From assembly GCA_019113295.1 (NCBI GenBank), contig DXHR01000011.1, positions 1 to 64,000 of the forward strand: a stretch of DNA of 64,000 nucleotides, in the 5' to 3' direction. Below the pieces are notes generated by a model. The model had not been told where the DNA came from. It was given only the letters and a program-made list of their open reading frames with translations, and searched no databases. A program made the translations under genes and the position numbers. Every line of letters starts with the position of its first letter. Position 1 is the stretch's first letter. This DNA comes from Candidatus Salinicoccus stercoripullorum (GTDB lineage Bacteria; Bacillota; Bacilli; Staphylococcales; Salinicoccaceae). Below, one piece after another: positions 10,673 to 18,898 of the stretch.

Positions 10673-10757
10673 CTATGTGTGTTGGATATATTCCTCTGGT
10701 TTGAAAATGATCTTTTTAAATAAGGGGGGCTTATTCATTATCATTGATAATCATTTT
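10642..10757 (-). ncRNA. isrR: Fur-regulated small RNA, IsrR-like (iron-sparing)
   Basis: This is a self-contained sRNA gene of about 116 nt. A near-consensus SigA promoter (10765-10793) is followed by a Fur-type operator over the start site, and the unit ends in a strong intrinsic terminator. The 5' part folds into a stem: GAAAATGAT at the start pairs with ATCATTTTC about 45 nt later, and AATAAG/CTTATT closes a loop of cytosines only (10724-10728). A C-only loop is the hallmark of iron-sparing sRNAs (FsrA in Bacillus, IsrR in S. aureus), which pair with G-rich SD sequences. As I recall, isrR lies between arlR and pgpB in S. aureus, which is the same place as here. The ends are estimated. A 23-codon frame inside it is discussed as a finding. 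Confidence 0.75.
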
Positions 10758-10759
10758 CA
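10737..10759. promoter_or_regulatory. Fur box over the sRNA start site
   Basis: TGATAAT-C-ATTTTCA (10745-10759) matches the 7-1-7 Fur consensus TGATAATnATTATCA at 13 of 14 specified positions. An adjoining heptamer ATTATCA (10737-10743) forms a second, perfect 7-1-7 inverted repeat with TGATAAT. The site begins about 5 nt after the -10 box, where repressor binding would block initiation. No other gene lies downstream of it on either strand. Confidence 0.72.
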
Positions 10760-10764
10760 ATTAC

Positions 10765-10793
10765 ATTCTATCCAGTTATCCTCCGGGTGTCAA
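10765..10793 (-). promoter_or_regulatory. SigA promoter of the IsrR-like RNA
   Basis: The -35 TTGACA (10788-10793) and -10 TAGAAT (10765-10770) are separated by exactly 17 nt. The promoter overlaps the last codons of the PAP2 phosphatase gene. The predicted start is at about 10757-10758, inside the Fur box. Confidence 0.75.
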
Positions 10794-11394
10794 GCTTTTT
10801 ATGAAAAATCATTGTTGCAACGAGTACAACCATCGTTCCGGCAACAATTCCGGCAATGACATCAGTTGGATAATGGACGCCCAGGTACACTCTTGAAGAT
10901 GAAATCATAAGTATGAAGAAAGCGCACAGGGCGTACAGCAGCCCTTTGCTTCTCATGCCGCTGTTTTTGATGATAACACCGAGGGAGCCGAAGAATATTG
11001 TCGATCCCATTGCATGTCCACTCGGGAAACTGAAACCGGTAATATCAATCAGTCTCAACAGGGACGGCCTTTCCCTGTCGAAGGAATTTTTTGTTACTGG
11101 TATTAGAATACTGCTTGCCAGCATCGCAACAATCAGGAAGAGTGTATGGAATTTGAGTTTATACAGCATCAGTATGGTGATCATGATGAGTGACAGGATC
11201 ACCATTGACAGGACCTCCCCCACCTGTGTGAATCCGAGCATCAGAGCCGTAGTGATGAAGCTCTCGGAGGCATATATGAATTCATATACCTCGGTATCGA
11301 TCCACTTGCCTACTCTTGATTCATGGAAATAGGCAATCACGCCGAAAATAAGCGTGAATACGAGAAATAAAGACATTTTTTTTGTGCGGCTCAC
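10768..11394 (-). CDS. PAP2-family membrane phosphatase (PgpB/undecaprenyl-PP phosphatase type)
   Basis: This integral membrane lipid phosphatase has six hydrophobic segments and the full PAP2 signature: KNSFDRERP (K-x6-RP), FPSGHA, and SRVYLGVHYPTD (SR-x5-H-x3-D). The substrate may be undecaprenyl pyrophosphate or phosphatidylglycerol phosphate; the sequence cannot separate these. The GTG start at 11394 has AGGAGG 7 nt upstream and overlaps the murG stop by one base (TAGTG), so it is translated with murG. Its last codons carry the promoter of the IsrR-like RNA. The length is 208 residues. Confidence 0.85.
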   Translation of the reverse strand: MSRTKKMSLFLVFTLIFGVIAYFHESRVGKWIDTEVYEFIYASESFITTALMLGFTQVGEVLSMVILSLIMITILMLYKLKFHTLFLIVAMLASSILIPVTKNSFDRERPSLLRLIDITGFSFPSGHAMGSTIFFGSLGVIIKNSGMRSKGLLYALCAFFILMISSSRVYLGVHYPTDVIAGIVAGTMVVLVATMIFHKKLDTRRITG

Positions 11395-12470
11395 TATTTG
11401 TCCTCCTTGCTGAGCAGTCTGTCGACAAGGTTTTCAGGCTTGAATCCTCCTTCAAAACCTTTCATTCTTGCGATGATTTCATTCCTGTTATTTTCTATCC
11501 TGGCGGCACTTTGATTAAACTCTGTGAGATCCAGCTCAGACTCCTGAATCACTTCCGCATACCCTTTTTCTTTGAAGTATTCAGCATTTTCCACCTGATC
11601 CCCCCTGCTTTGTGATAAAGGCAGGGGTATAAGGATCATCGGCTTTTCATTGAGCAGGAACTCATATATCGCGTTCGATCCACTGCGTCCGACGATAAGA
11701 TCCGATATTTTTATCAGATGAGGCAATTCTCTTTTGACAAATTCATATTGTCTGTATCCTTCTCTTTCAAGAGAGGCAACATGGTTCCCTCTGCCGCACA
11801 GGTGGATGATCTGCCATTCCTCAAGCAATGCTTCAACATTATCCCTTACAAACTGGTTGATGGCTTTTGAGCCGAGCGACCCGCCCATGATCAGCATAAT
11901 CGGTTTTTCCGGATTGAACCCGGTCATTTCGTATCCGATACGGGAATACCCTCTCCTGAGTTCATCCCTTATCACCGGACCAAGGTATTCCGATTTGTCC
12001 GCCGGCAGATAATCCAATGTTTTCTTAAAAGTGACAAATATCTTCGTTGCAAATTTACTTGCAATTTTATTTGCAAGTCCGGGTGTAATATCCGATTCAT
12101 GTATATAGACCGGAATCTTCAATGACCTGGCGGCCAGTACGACCGGCACACTGACAAACCCGCCCTTTGAGAAGACAAATTCAGGTTTTTCCCTTTTCAG
12201 GATTTTCCTGGCATCCGAAATGCCTTTTATCACTCTGAAGATATCTTTGCCATTTTCAATGGAAATATAACGTCTCAGCTTACCGCTTGAGATGTTGAAG
12301 TATTTGATTGAAGTAGCACCTATTATCTCTTTTTCGATTCCTTTTTTCGAGCCGATGTAAACCGGCTCGACATCCCTGTTGAAAAGACCGGGAATCAGAA
12401 GCTTATTGAGCATCACATGCCCCACGGTGCCTCCACCTGTAAGTACGACTTTTCTTTTTTTTGAATCCAT
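11394..12470 (-). CDS. murG: UDP-GlcNAc:undecaprenyl-PP-MurNAc-pentapeptide transferase MurG
   Basis: This GT28 glycosyltransferase makes lipid II from lipid I on the inner face of the membrane. The N-terminal loop is GGGTVGHVM, a variant of GGTGGH in which Val replaces Gly. The donor site follows as MGGSLGSKAINQF and later HLCGRGN. I start it at the ATG at 12470, 5 nt after GGAGG; an in-frame ATG at 12482 would place the SD inside the gene. This gives 358 residues. As in staphylococci, murG stands outside the division and cell wall cluster, here grouped with the PAP2 phosphatase that could recycle the lipid carrier. Confidence 0.93.
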   Translation of the reverse strand: MDSKKRKVVLTGGGTVGHVMLNKLLIPGLFNRDVEPVYIGSKKGIEKEIIGATSIKYFNISSGKLRRYISIENGKDIFRVIKGISDARKILKREKPEFVFSKGGFVSVPVVLAARSLKIPVYIHESDITPGLANKIASKFATKIFVTFKKTLDYLPADKSEYLGPVIRDELRRGYSRIGYEMTGFNPEKPIMLIMGGSLGSKAINQFVRDNVEALLEEWQIIHLCGRGNHVASLEREGYRQYEFVKRELPHLIKISDLIVGRSGSNAIYEFLLNEKPMILIPLPLSQSRGDQVENAEYFKEKGYAEVIQESELDLTEFNQSAARIENNRNEIIARMKGFEGGFKPENLVDRLLSKEDK

Positions 12471-12531
12471 AATATCCTCCATACTCCATTATGCTAAATA
12501 CTTTAAACTATTTGTCTGAATTGCACAATAT

Positions 12532-12563
12532 AAAGCCGCATAAACATAAGTTCATGCGGCTTT
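12532..12563 (-). terminator. Terminator of ctpA
   Basis: The 10-bp perfect stem AAAGCCGCAT/ATGCGGCTTT has a 12-nt loop. It lies directly after the ctpA stop codon and before the murG leader. The flanking sequence is A/T-rich. Confidence 0.8.
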
Positions 12564-12567
12564 GAAT

Positions 12568-14202
12568 TTATTCTGCATCCTGCTCTTCAGAGGAATCCTC
12601 CTCGGGAGCGTCCTGTCCTTCAGGCTGGCTGGAATCTTCTTCGGTGGATTCCTCTTCCCCGTCCTCTTCAGGCACAGGCCGTTCTATTTCAATATGTTCT
12701 GCATTTTCGGATGCGCGCTGCTCTATTTCCTCTTCAGAGTATTCGTCATTGATATAATCTATCAAATAGTTTAGCTGGGCGTCATTCTCATTGATGTACT
12801 GCCTGAGTTCGCTCATGAGGGCAGTTGACGTCTCACCTGTCACGTCACCCGTCTGCTCCAGCCCCTGATCGCTCTGGAATTTCATGACTGTGGTTGCAAG
12901 TTCAGGTGTGAATTTCTTGTTGAAATCACTGGTTTCATAACCGAGGGTATCCAGTGCGACTTTGATGGAAGTGACTGTCTCATTGGTCTGTCCTTCGGCA
13001 TAAACTTCTTCTTCATTGAGCATATCCACACGGTAGTAATCCGGGTTTAGCAGTTCTATATCCGGTGTGATGCCCTCTTCATGAATCCAATTGCCTTCCG
13101 GTGTCAGCCATTTGGTATTGGTATACTTGAGCATTGAATTATCACTGAAATCCTGTGTGCGCTGCACTACTCCCTTACCGAATGAACGGGTTCCGGCAAT
13201 GGTGACATCCTTGTCCAGGTCATTCATTGCACCGGTGAATACTTCTGATGCGCTTGCGGACCCTTCATTGATCAGTATATACACATTCATATCCTCAGTG
13301 GATGGATTATCTTCACCTTCGGTCACAATTTCAGTCCGTTCTCCTGAGTTATTTTCGAGATAGAGTGCTGTCTGACCTTTTTCAACGAATTGGTTGATCA
13401 TTGAAACTGCTTCATCAAGCAGACCACCCGGATTGTAGCGGAAGTCTATGATTACGTCTTCAACCTCCTCCTCAGCGGCCCGGTTCAGACTTTCCTCAAA
13501 TTCCTTGGTGGTTCCCTCCTGGAATCTGTTGACGCTGATATGGGCCACATCATCGATCACCTCGTAAGTCACACTTTCAATATGGATGGTGTCCCGTGTC
13601 ACGGTAATATCTATCGGTTCTCCTTCGCCCCGGACGATGGAAAGGACTACATCCGTCCCTTTTTCACCACGGATGAGCTGTACTGCTTCGTGAGTGGTCA
13701 TGCCTTCTGTAGACTCACCGTCCACCCCGACAATCTGGTCTCCGGGTTCGAGGCCTGCTTCTTCAGCCGGCGACCCCTTCATCGGCGATGTAATGATGAT
13801 TTTACTGCCCTCCTGCATCACTTCAGCACCAATGCCTTCAAAATCACCGGTGATGGATTCCTGAAACTCAGCCGTTTCATCCTTGTTCATGTATTCGCTG
13901 TATGGGTCATCCAGACCCTCGACCATGCCCTCAATCGAGGATTCTATAAGTGCATCTTTGTCTACATCAGTATAGTATTCCGATGTGATGGTATCGTATA
14001 CATTATACAGCTTGGCGAATTCGCTCCTTGTGTCCGTTCCCACGTTGACGGCTTTTTCTGAACCTGCTTCAAGGCTCAGTGCCGTTACCACAGCTGTAGC
14101 GATCACAGCCGTCAGGATGATGATGATAAACCAGAATAAATTTATACTTATGCGGCGGCCGCCACCTTCAACTGATTTTTTATTCTTTTGATCCTCGTTC
14201 AA
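12568..14202 (-). CDS. ctpA: Carboxyl-terminal processing protease CtpA (S41)
   Basis: This membrane-anchored serine protease faces the cell wall. Layout: a short Lys/Arg-rich cytosolic tail, a single TM (about 20-42), a PDZ domain (about 115-200), the S41 protease domain with Ser near 316 in EGSASASE and Lys near 341 in SFGKGVVQ, a peptidoglycan-binding domain (about 405-455) and a very acidic C-terminal tail of about 50 residues rich in Glu, Asp and Ser. It is about 50 residues longer than the S. aureus enzyme because of that tail. The start is a TTG, with AGGTG about 8 nt upstream and no better alternative. It is a single-gene unit with its own terminator. Confidence 0.93.
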   Translation of the reverse strand: MNEDQKNKKSVEGGGRRISINLFWFIIIILTAVIATAVVTALSLEAGSEKAVNVGTDTRSEFAKLYNVYDTITSEYYTDVDKDALIESSIEGMVEGLDDPYSEYMNKDETAEFQESITGDFEGIGAEVMQEGSKIIITSPMKGSPAEEAGLEPGDQIVGVDGESTEGMTTHEAVQLIRGEKGTDVVLSIVRGEGEPIDITVTRDTIHIESVTYEVIDDVAHISVNRFQEGTTKEFEESLNRAAEEEVEDVIIDFRYNPGGLLDEAVSMINQFVEKGQTALYLENNSGERTEIVTEGEDNPSTEDMNVYILINEGSASASEVFTGAMNDLDKDVTIAGTRSFGKGVVQRTQDFSDNSMLKYTNTKWLTPEGNWIHEEGITPDIELLNPDYYRVDMLNEEEVYAEGQTNETVTSIKVALDTLGYETSDFNKKFTPELATTVMKFQSDQGLEQTGDVTGETSTALMSELRQYINENDAQLNYLIDYINDEYSEEEIEQRASENAEHIEIERPVPEEDGEEESTEEDSSQPEGQDAPEEDSSEEQDAE

Positions 14203-14277
14203 AATTCACACCTAATTTCTACTTGAATAATTACATAATAGTTTAACAGTTTATGTATTGAATTTAAAGAAAAAGAA

Positions 14278-14299
14278 CAGAAAGGCACACACCTTCCTG
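14278..14299 (-). terminator. Terminator of deoD
   Basis: The 8-bp stem CAGGAAGG/CCTTTCTG (one G-U pair) has a TGTGTG loop and is followed by TTCTTTTTCTTT on the minus strand. It ends the long thyA-to-deoD run. Confidence 0.7.
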
Positions 14300-14318
14300 C
14301 TCCCAGCCGGCTGGCTTA

Positions 14319-15032
14319 TTATGCGTCTATGAATGGTACTGCAGCATCAAGTGCCACCTCAATCATTTCATTGAATGTTGTCTGACGCTCTTCGCTTGAC
14401 GTCGCTTCCCCTGTCAGTACATGGTCGGAGACTGTCAGGATGGACAGCGCACGTGCATTGAATTTTTTGCTGATGGTGAACAGTGCGCTGGATTCCATTT
14501 CAAGTGCAAGGACTCCGTACTCGGCAAGCTGTTCGATATTTCCATTTTCATCATAAAAGGAGTCCGCTGTGAAGACGTTTCCTACTTTGATCTGCATGCC
14601 TTTCTTTTTCGCCTCGTTGTAGCTCGACAACAGGAGTTCGAAATCGGAAGTCGGAGCATACTCTATGTTTTTGAACAGTTTTCTGTTCTGGTAGGAGTCA
14701 CTTGAAGCACTTTGTGCCAAAATCACATCACGTACCTTTACATCTTTCTGAATTGCTCCACATGTACCTACACGAATCAGATTTTTTACGCCGTACTCCT
14801 CCATGAGTTCATGGATATAGATGGAAATGGAAGGTACACCCATCCCGGTGCCCTGTACAGAGATGCGTTTTCCTTTGTAGTAGCCGGTAAATCCGAGCAT
14901 GTTGCGGACTTCGTTGTAACATACAACATCATCCAGGAAAGTTTCTGCAATGTATTTTGCCCTGAGCGGATCTCCTGGAAGTAGTATGGTGTCTGCGATG
15001 TCACCTTTTTTTGCATTGATGTGAATACTCAT
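14319..15032 (-). CDS. deoD: Purine-nucleoside phosphorylase, DeoD type
   Basis: This hexameric phosphorylase splits purine (deoxy)nucleosides into base and sugar phosphate. Conserved signatures are [12 protein letters not shown] near the N-terminus, RVGTCGAIQ, the nucleoside-binding [10 protein letters not shown] and the proton-donor Asp in TVSDH. I start it at the ATG at 15032, preceded by AAGGAGA with good spacing. The reading frame stays open for 57 further codons upstream, but that part overlaps yozE and has no family similarity. The product is 237 residues, the family norm. It is the last gene of the operon. Confidence 0.95.
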   Translation of the reverse strand: MSIHINAKKGDIADTILLPGDPLRAKYIAETFLDDVVCYNEVRNMLGFTGYYKGKRISVQGTGMGVPSISIYIHELMEEYGVKNLIRVGTCGAIQKDVKVRDVILAQSASSDSYQNRKLFKNIEYAPTSDFELLLSSYNEAKKKGMQIKVGNVFTADSFYDENGNIEQLAEYGVLALEMESSALFTISKKFNARALSILTVSDHVLTGEATSSEERQTTFNEMIEVALDAAVPFIDA

Positions 15033-15063
15033 TTCTTGTTCTCCTTTAATTTCAAATATTGCT

Positions 15064-15285
15064 TCAGTGCTGCAGCCAATTCCGGTAATCCTCGAAGGAT
15101 TCGTCATAGACCGAGAGGGACATGCCCTCGTAGGGGTTTTGTTCCAGATAATCGGACACTGCCGAATAATCATCTGCATCACGGGGAAACATGGTATCGT
15201 CAAATATCAGCGCGGCGAGGCGTCCGATATCGGACGCCTCCCCCCGCCGCGTTTTGATATAGTGGTAGTAGGAGTAGTTTTTCAT
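15064..15285 (-). CDS. yozE: YozE-family (UPF0346) small protein
   Basis: This 73-residue acidic cytosolic protein of unknown function shows the family pattern: [10 protein letters not shown] near the start, [18 protein letters not shown] and a C-terminal FEDYRNWL. Staphylococcal homologues have the same length. The ATG shares one base with the crr stop (TAATG) and has no strong SD, so translation is probably coupled to crr. Confidence 0.85.
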   Translation of the reverse strand: MKNYSYYHYIKTRRGEASDIGRLAALIFDDTMFPRDADDYSAVSDYLEQNPYEGMSLSVYDESFEDYRNWLQH

Positions 15286-15788
15286 TACTTGACAGCTGCT
15301 TTGACTACAACTGTTTCTCCCTTTACAGTGTCAGAAACGGACTGGACATCGAATGATGCGAGTTCATCACTGTTCGTAATGATGACCGGTGAAATGGTGC
15401 TGTTCGCTTCTTCCTTTACAAGGTCGATATCAAAAGTGACGAGCTTGTCTCCGACTTCGACCCTGTCCCCTTCCGAAACAAAGCCTTCAAATCCTCTGCC
15501 TTCCATTGCCACTGTCTCAAGGCCGATGTGGATCAGCACTTCCGCCCCATTGTCAGTCTTGATACCGACAGCGTGGTTAGTAGGGAATACCTGCATTATC
15601 ACACCATCGACAGGTGCAACCACCTCGCCGTCAGAAGGATCGACGCCGAATCCCTCTCCCATCATTTTTTCTGCGAAAACGGGATCGGGAATATCTTCAA
15701 GCGGCACATAGGAGCCATTCATGGGACTTTTAATCTCCAGGTTTTTGTCTACATCTTTTACTTTTTTACCGAATAGATTTTTGAACAT
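15285..15788 (-). CDS. crr: PTS glucose-type EIIA component (Crr)
   Basis: This soluble EIIA of the phosphotransferase system takes phosphate from HPr and passes it to an EIIB domain. His87 in LIHIGLETV is the phosphorylated residue and His72 in TNHAVGI is its partner. The domain is about 165 residues long and complete. I favour the ATG at 15788, with AGGAG about 9 nt upstream; an ATG at 15797 lies directly against that SD. It stands alone without EIIBC, so it must serve permeases elsewhere. It is co-directional with msrAB upstream and overlaps yozE by one base. Confidence 0.92.
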   Translation of the reverse strand: MFKNLFGKKVKDVDKNLEIKSPMNGSYVPLEDIPDPVFAEKMMGEGFGVDPSDGEVVAPVDGVIMQVFPTNHAVGIKTDNGAEVLIHIGLETVAMEGRGFEGFVSEGDRVEVGDKLVTFDIDLVKEEANSTISPVIITNSDELASFDVQSVSDTVKGETVVVKAAVK

Positions 15789-15833
15789 CTGCTTCATCTC
15801 CTGTCTTCATCTTCTTTATATAATAACCTATTA

Positions 15834-16259
15834 TCAGTCGAATAAACGAAGATATTCTGAATATCCTTTTTCTTCCATCTGGTTTTTCGGAATGAATGTG
15901 AGTGCCGCGGAATTGATGCAGTAGCGGAGTCCGCCCAGTTCCTTCGGACCATCCGGGAACACATGTCCGAGATGGCTGTCGGACGTTTCACTCCTCACTT
16001 CTGTACGCCTCATGCCGAATGAATCGTCGAAATGTTCCGATACATCGCCGGATACGGATCTGGCAAAGCTCGGCCATCCGCAGTCGGATGCGAATTTATC
16101 CCGGGAAGTAAACAGCGGTTTTCCGCTTATCTTGTCTACGTACAGACCGTCTTCATAATGATCCCAGTATGCATTCTGGAAAGGAGGTTCCGTCCCGTTT
16201 TCCTTCATCACGTTGTATTCGGCTGCTGAAAGTTCACCAATATCTTTTTTCATTGCCAT
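15834..16259 (-). CDS. msrB: Peptide-methionine (R)-S-oxide reductase MsrB
   Basis: This enzyme reduces the R epimer of methionine sulfoxide in proteins. Recognisable blocks are NGTEPPF, DCGWPSF, SHLGHVF and [14 protein letters not shown], with catalytic Cys near 114. The zinc-binding CxxC pairs of many MsrBs are absent: the first is replaced by GKPLFTS, as in the staphylococcal form. Starts at 16259 or 16253 are both possible, and GGGGAG lies 11 nt before the first. The gap to msrA is 3 nt, so the two are translated together. Confidence 0.94.
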   Translation of the reverse strand: MAMKKDIGELSAAEYNVMKENGTEPPFQNAYWDHYEDGLYVDKISGKPLFTSRDKFASDCGWPSFARSVSGDVSEHFDDSFGMRRTEVRSETSDSHLGHVFPDGPKELGGLRYCINSAALTFIPKNQMEEKGYSEYLRLFD

Positions 16260-16262
16260 ATA

Positions 16263-16784
16263 TCAATTCGCTCCCCAATGGTTTTCTACGAATGCTTTTC
16301 TTCCTGAACCTTTATAATAGGCGTTATAATGGCCGCTGTTTGTCTGATAGAAATCCTGATGCTCGTCTTCGGCACGGTAGAAGTTCCTGTAAGGCAGAAC
16401 CGGGGTGTTGATCGGTTTTGAGAAAATCTTCTTTTCATCCAGTTCCCTGATGACTTCTTCGGCTGTTTCTTTCTGTGCTTCATCGTGATAGAAGACAGCC
16501 GGTTCGTAACTTGGGCCTCTGTCCCCGAATTGTCCTGTGTTATCCGTAGGATCGAAAGTTTGGAAGAAAATTCCAAGCAATTCTTTGTAGGACATGACAG
16601 ATTTGTCAAAATCGATCTGAACTGCCTCTACGTGTCCTGTTGACCCGCTCGTCACTTCCTGATAGGTAGGGTTTTCGACATGTCCATTAGAATAGCCGGA
16701 AACCACGCTGTTTACCCCTTCGAATTGGTCGAACGGTTTCACGAGACACCAGAAGCATCCTCCTGCTAGCGTTGCTGTTGACAA
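16263..16784 (-). CDS. msrA: Peptide-methionine (S)-S-oxide reductase MsrA
   Basis: This enzyme reduces the S epimer of methionine sulfoxide. The active-site motif is GGCFWC, with catalytic Cys10 and a second Cys13, followed by GVNSVVSGYSNG and HYNAYY. No further C-terminal resolving Cys is present, so Cys13 or an external thiol must regenerate it. The start is a TTG with AGGTGA 5-6 nt upstream; no ATG is available nearby. The length is 173 residues. It sits in the operon between ypmS and msrB. Confidence 0.94.
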   Translation of the reverse strand: MSTATLAGGCFWCLVKPFDQFEGVNSVVSGYSNGHVENPTYQEVTSGSTGHVEAVQIDFDKSVMSYKELLGIFFQTFDPTDNTGQFGDRGPSYEPAVFYHDEAQKETAEEVIRELDEKKIFSKPINTPVLPYRNFYRAEDEHQDFYQTNSGHYNAYYKGSGRKAFVENHWGAN

Positions 16785-16800
16785 AAAATCACCTCATCTA

Positions 16801-17343
16801 TTATTTTTCCATTGAAAAATACCACTCATTGTTCTGGTAATCAATTGAATCGACTCTCACATCAAAACCCGCCGCCTCATCAAAAAGAGACGTATCGATG
16901 ATCAGCGCACGTTCATCTTCGGAAAACGAAATGCCCTCCGGCAGATCGCTCTGGGAACGGATGATTGAATAAAGTGCATCCTGCGGAAGCGGAATATTTT
17001 CTATATCTATATCCGACACCTCAAATACTATTGTATCACCTGTTGCAACCGGTTCAATCTGAAATGAGGCATCCACACTGATTCCATAAACATTGTTCCG
17101 GGAATTGAGCCCGATACCCGACTCGCTGATGTCGAGTGACAAGCTGTCATCATCGATGCTTTCCATGATCAGCGCCTCCACAGCCTCATTCGTCATCTGT
17201 ATTTCCATATCCGAATTTCCACCGGAATAGTTATCCACTTCCCCGGGAGCCGTGTAGCTGCCGCTGAGGAGATATACCAGACCGGCGACGGCGATGATAT
17301 TGGCTGCGAGAAGAATGATGAACAGCCATTTCCAGATCTTCAT
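16801..17343 (-). CDS. ypmS: YpmS-like membrane-anchored protein (DUF2140)
   Basis: This 180-residue protein of unknown function has an N-terminal TM anchor (about 5-28) after a KIWKW start and an extracytoplasmic acidic domain with many beta-type repeats. It matches the YpmS family by layout and neighbourhood: members stand near dfrA/thyA and msr genes in Bacillales. No catalytic motif is evident. The ATG follows the dfrA stop directly with no gap. Confidence 0.72.
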   Translation of the reverse strand: MKIWKWLFIILLAANIIAVAGLVYLLSGSYTAPGEVDNYSGGNSDMEIQMTNEAVEALIMESIDDDSLSLDISESGIGLNSRNNVYGISVDASFQIEPVATGDTIVFEVSDIDIENIPLPQDALYSIIRSQSDLPEGISFSEDERALIIDTSLFDEAAGFDVRVDSIDYQNNEWYFSMEK

Positions 17344-17838
17344 CTAGGACACACCCCTGCTGAGATTTTTCCTCGTCAGTTTCAGGAATTCATGCGGATA
17401 CCTGTTCCTATCGTCGACGGTACCTTCCTGTCTGCCGGCTATTTCCCAATCATCCATATCGTATTCCGGGAAAAAAGTGTCCCCTGCAAATGTTTCTTGG
17501 ATGCGTGTTATATACATTTCATCAACGAGTTCCATCGTCTGTTTATATACACCGCTGCCTCCAAAGATGAATATCTTTCCGGGAAGCCTGCTGATATCTT
17601 CAATATCATGGATGATATCAGCACCATCAGCCCTGTAGTTTTCGTTTTTGGTGAGAATCACATTTCTGCGGTTTGGCAGTGGTCTGCCGAGTGATTCGAA
17701 AGTCTTTCTGCCCATGACGATGGTGTTCCCTTCCGTCAGTTTTTTGACATGTTCCAAGTCGACCGGCAGATGCCACGGCATTTTGTTTTTGAAACCGATG
17801 ACGTTCTGATCGGCATGGCATACGATTAATGATACCAC
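17344..17838 (-). CDS. dfrA: Dihydrofolate reductase
   Basis: This enzyme reduces dihydrofolate to tetrahydrofolate with NADPH and so regenerates the folate used by the adjacent ThyA. Key residues visible are Trp22 and Asp27 in MPWHLPVDLEHVK, the NADPH site GRKTFESLG and FGGSGVYKQ. The length of 164 residues is typical. It lies 12 nt after thyA in the same operon. Confidence 0.95.
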   Translation of the reverse strand: MVSLIVCHADQNVIGFKNKMPWHLPVDLEHVKKLTEGNTIVMGRKTFESLGRPLPNRRNVILTKNENYRADGADIIHDIEDISRLPGKIFIFGGSGVYKQTMELVDEMYITRIQETFAGDTFFPEYDMDDWEIAGRQEGTVDDRNRYPHEFLKLTRKNLSRGVS

Positions 17839-17850
17839 TGATATTACCTC

Positions 17851-18804
17851 CTAGACTGCAATAGGTGCTTTTATATAAGGATGACATTCATAATCGACGA
17901 TTTCCAGGTCTTCATAACTAATGTCAAACATGGATTTGTCACTGTTGAACCTGATTTCCGGTGCCTTGTAGCCGTCTCTTGAAAGCTGTGTCTTTACGGC
18001 ATCCAGATGATTGCTGTATATGTGCGCATCACCGAATGTGTGAACGAAATCCGCGGCCTCCAGATTACATTCTCTGGCGACCAGATGGAGCAGGAGTGCA
18101 TAGCTTGCAATGTTAAACGGAACTCCGAGGAAGACATCCGCACTTCTCTGATACAGCTGAAGGCTGAGTTTTCCATTGTTCACATAGAACTGGAAGAAAG
18201 CGTGGCATGGCGGGAGGGCCATCGAATCGATTTCTGACGGGTTCCATGCTGTGACGATATGCCTTCTGGAATCCGGGTTGTGACTGATGCTGTGGACGAC
18301 GTTTTTGAGCTGATCGGTAAATGAACCATCAGGCCCTTCCCATGCCCGCCACTGTCTGCCATAGACATTGCCTAGATCACCGTATTTTTCTGCGAACGCA
18401 TCATCTTCCAGTATGCGTTTTTTGAACTTTTCCATTTCATCTTTGTAGACAATATTGAACGATGGATCCTGTTGTGCACGGTTGCCGAAGTCTGTCATGT
18501 CCGGCCCTTCATATTCATCTGACTCCACCCATTTTTTAAATGCCCATTCGTTCCAAATATTGTTGTTGTATTCAAGGAGGAACCTGATGTTCGTATCCCC
18601 TCTGATGAACCAGACCAGCTCGGTTGCAAGCATCTTGAACAATACCTTTTTCGTGGTCAGCATCGGGAACCCATCCCGCAGGTCAAACCGCATCTGATGT
18701 CCGAAAATCGAATAGGTGCCTGTCCCTGTCCTGTCATCTTTATATTCCCCTTCGTCGAGTATTTTTTCAAGCAGTCCGTGATAAGCCATGTCAAAGTGAT
18801 TCAT
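17851..18804 (-). CDS. thyA: Thymidylate synthase ThyA
   Basis: This enzyme methylates dUMP to dTMP using methylene-tetrahydrofolate. The catalytic Cys lies near 199 in [11 protein letters not shown], and [10 protein letters not shown] precedes it. The 317-residue length includes the 50-residue insert typical of the staphylococcal/Lactobacillus type. The SD AGAGGGG lies before the ATG. It is the first gene of a run thyA-dfrA-ypmS-msrA-msrB-crr-yozE-deoD with gaps of at most about 45 nt, so one long transcript is plausible. Confidence 0.96.
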   Translation of the reverse strand: MNHFDMAYHGLLEKILDEGEYKDDRTGTGTYSIFGHQMRFDLRDGFPMLTTKKVLFKMLATELVWFIRGDTNIRFLLEYNNNIWNEWAFKKWVESDEYEGPDMTDFGNRAQQDPSFNIVYKDEMEKFKKRILEDDAFAEKYGDLGNVYGRQWRAWEGPDGSFTDQLKNVVHSISHNPDSRRHIVTAWNPSEIDSMALPPCHAFFQFYVNNGKLSLQLYQRSADVFLGVPFNIASYALLLHLVARECNLEAADFVHTFGDAHIYSNHLDAVKTQLSRDGYKAPEIRFNSDKSMFDISYEDLEIVDYECHPYIKAPIAV

Positions 18805-18898
18805 GCAATCCCCCTCTTTCTTTTTTCTGATTCTTTATATATAATTGATATGAATTCTTTATAGAACATTACAATCATAACTGTCTGGAGAGTGGCTT

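Noticed and set aside
10662..10859. Plus-strand open frame across the sRNA and PAP2 gene end
   Set aside because: No SD, crosses the terminator and Fur box, and reads against a clear minus-strand gene.
15033..15203. 57-codon N-terminal extension of deoD
   Set aside because: It overlaps yozE, lacks family similarity, and a good SD precedes the internal ATG at 15032.
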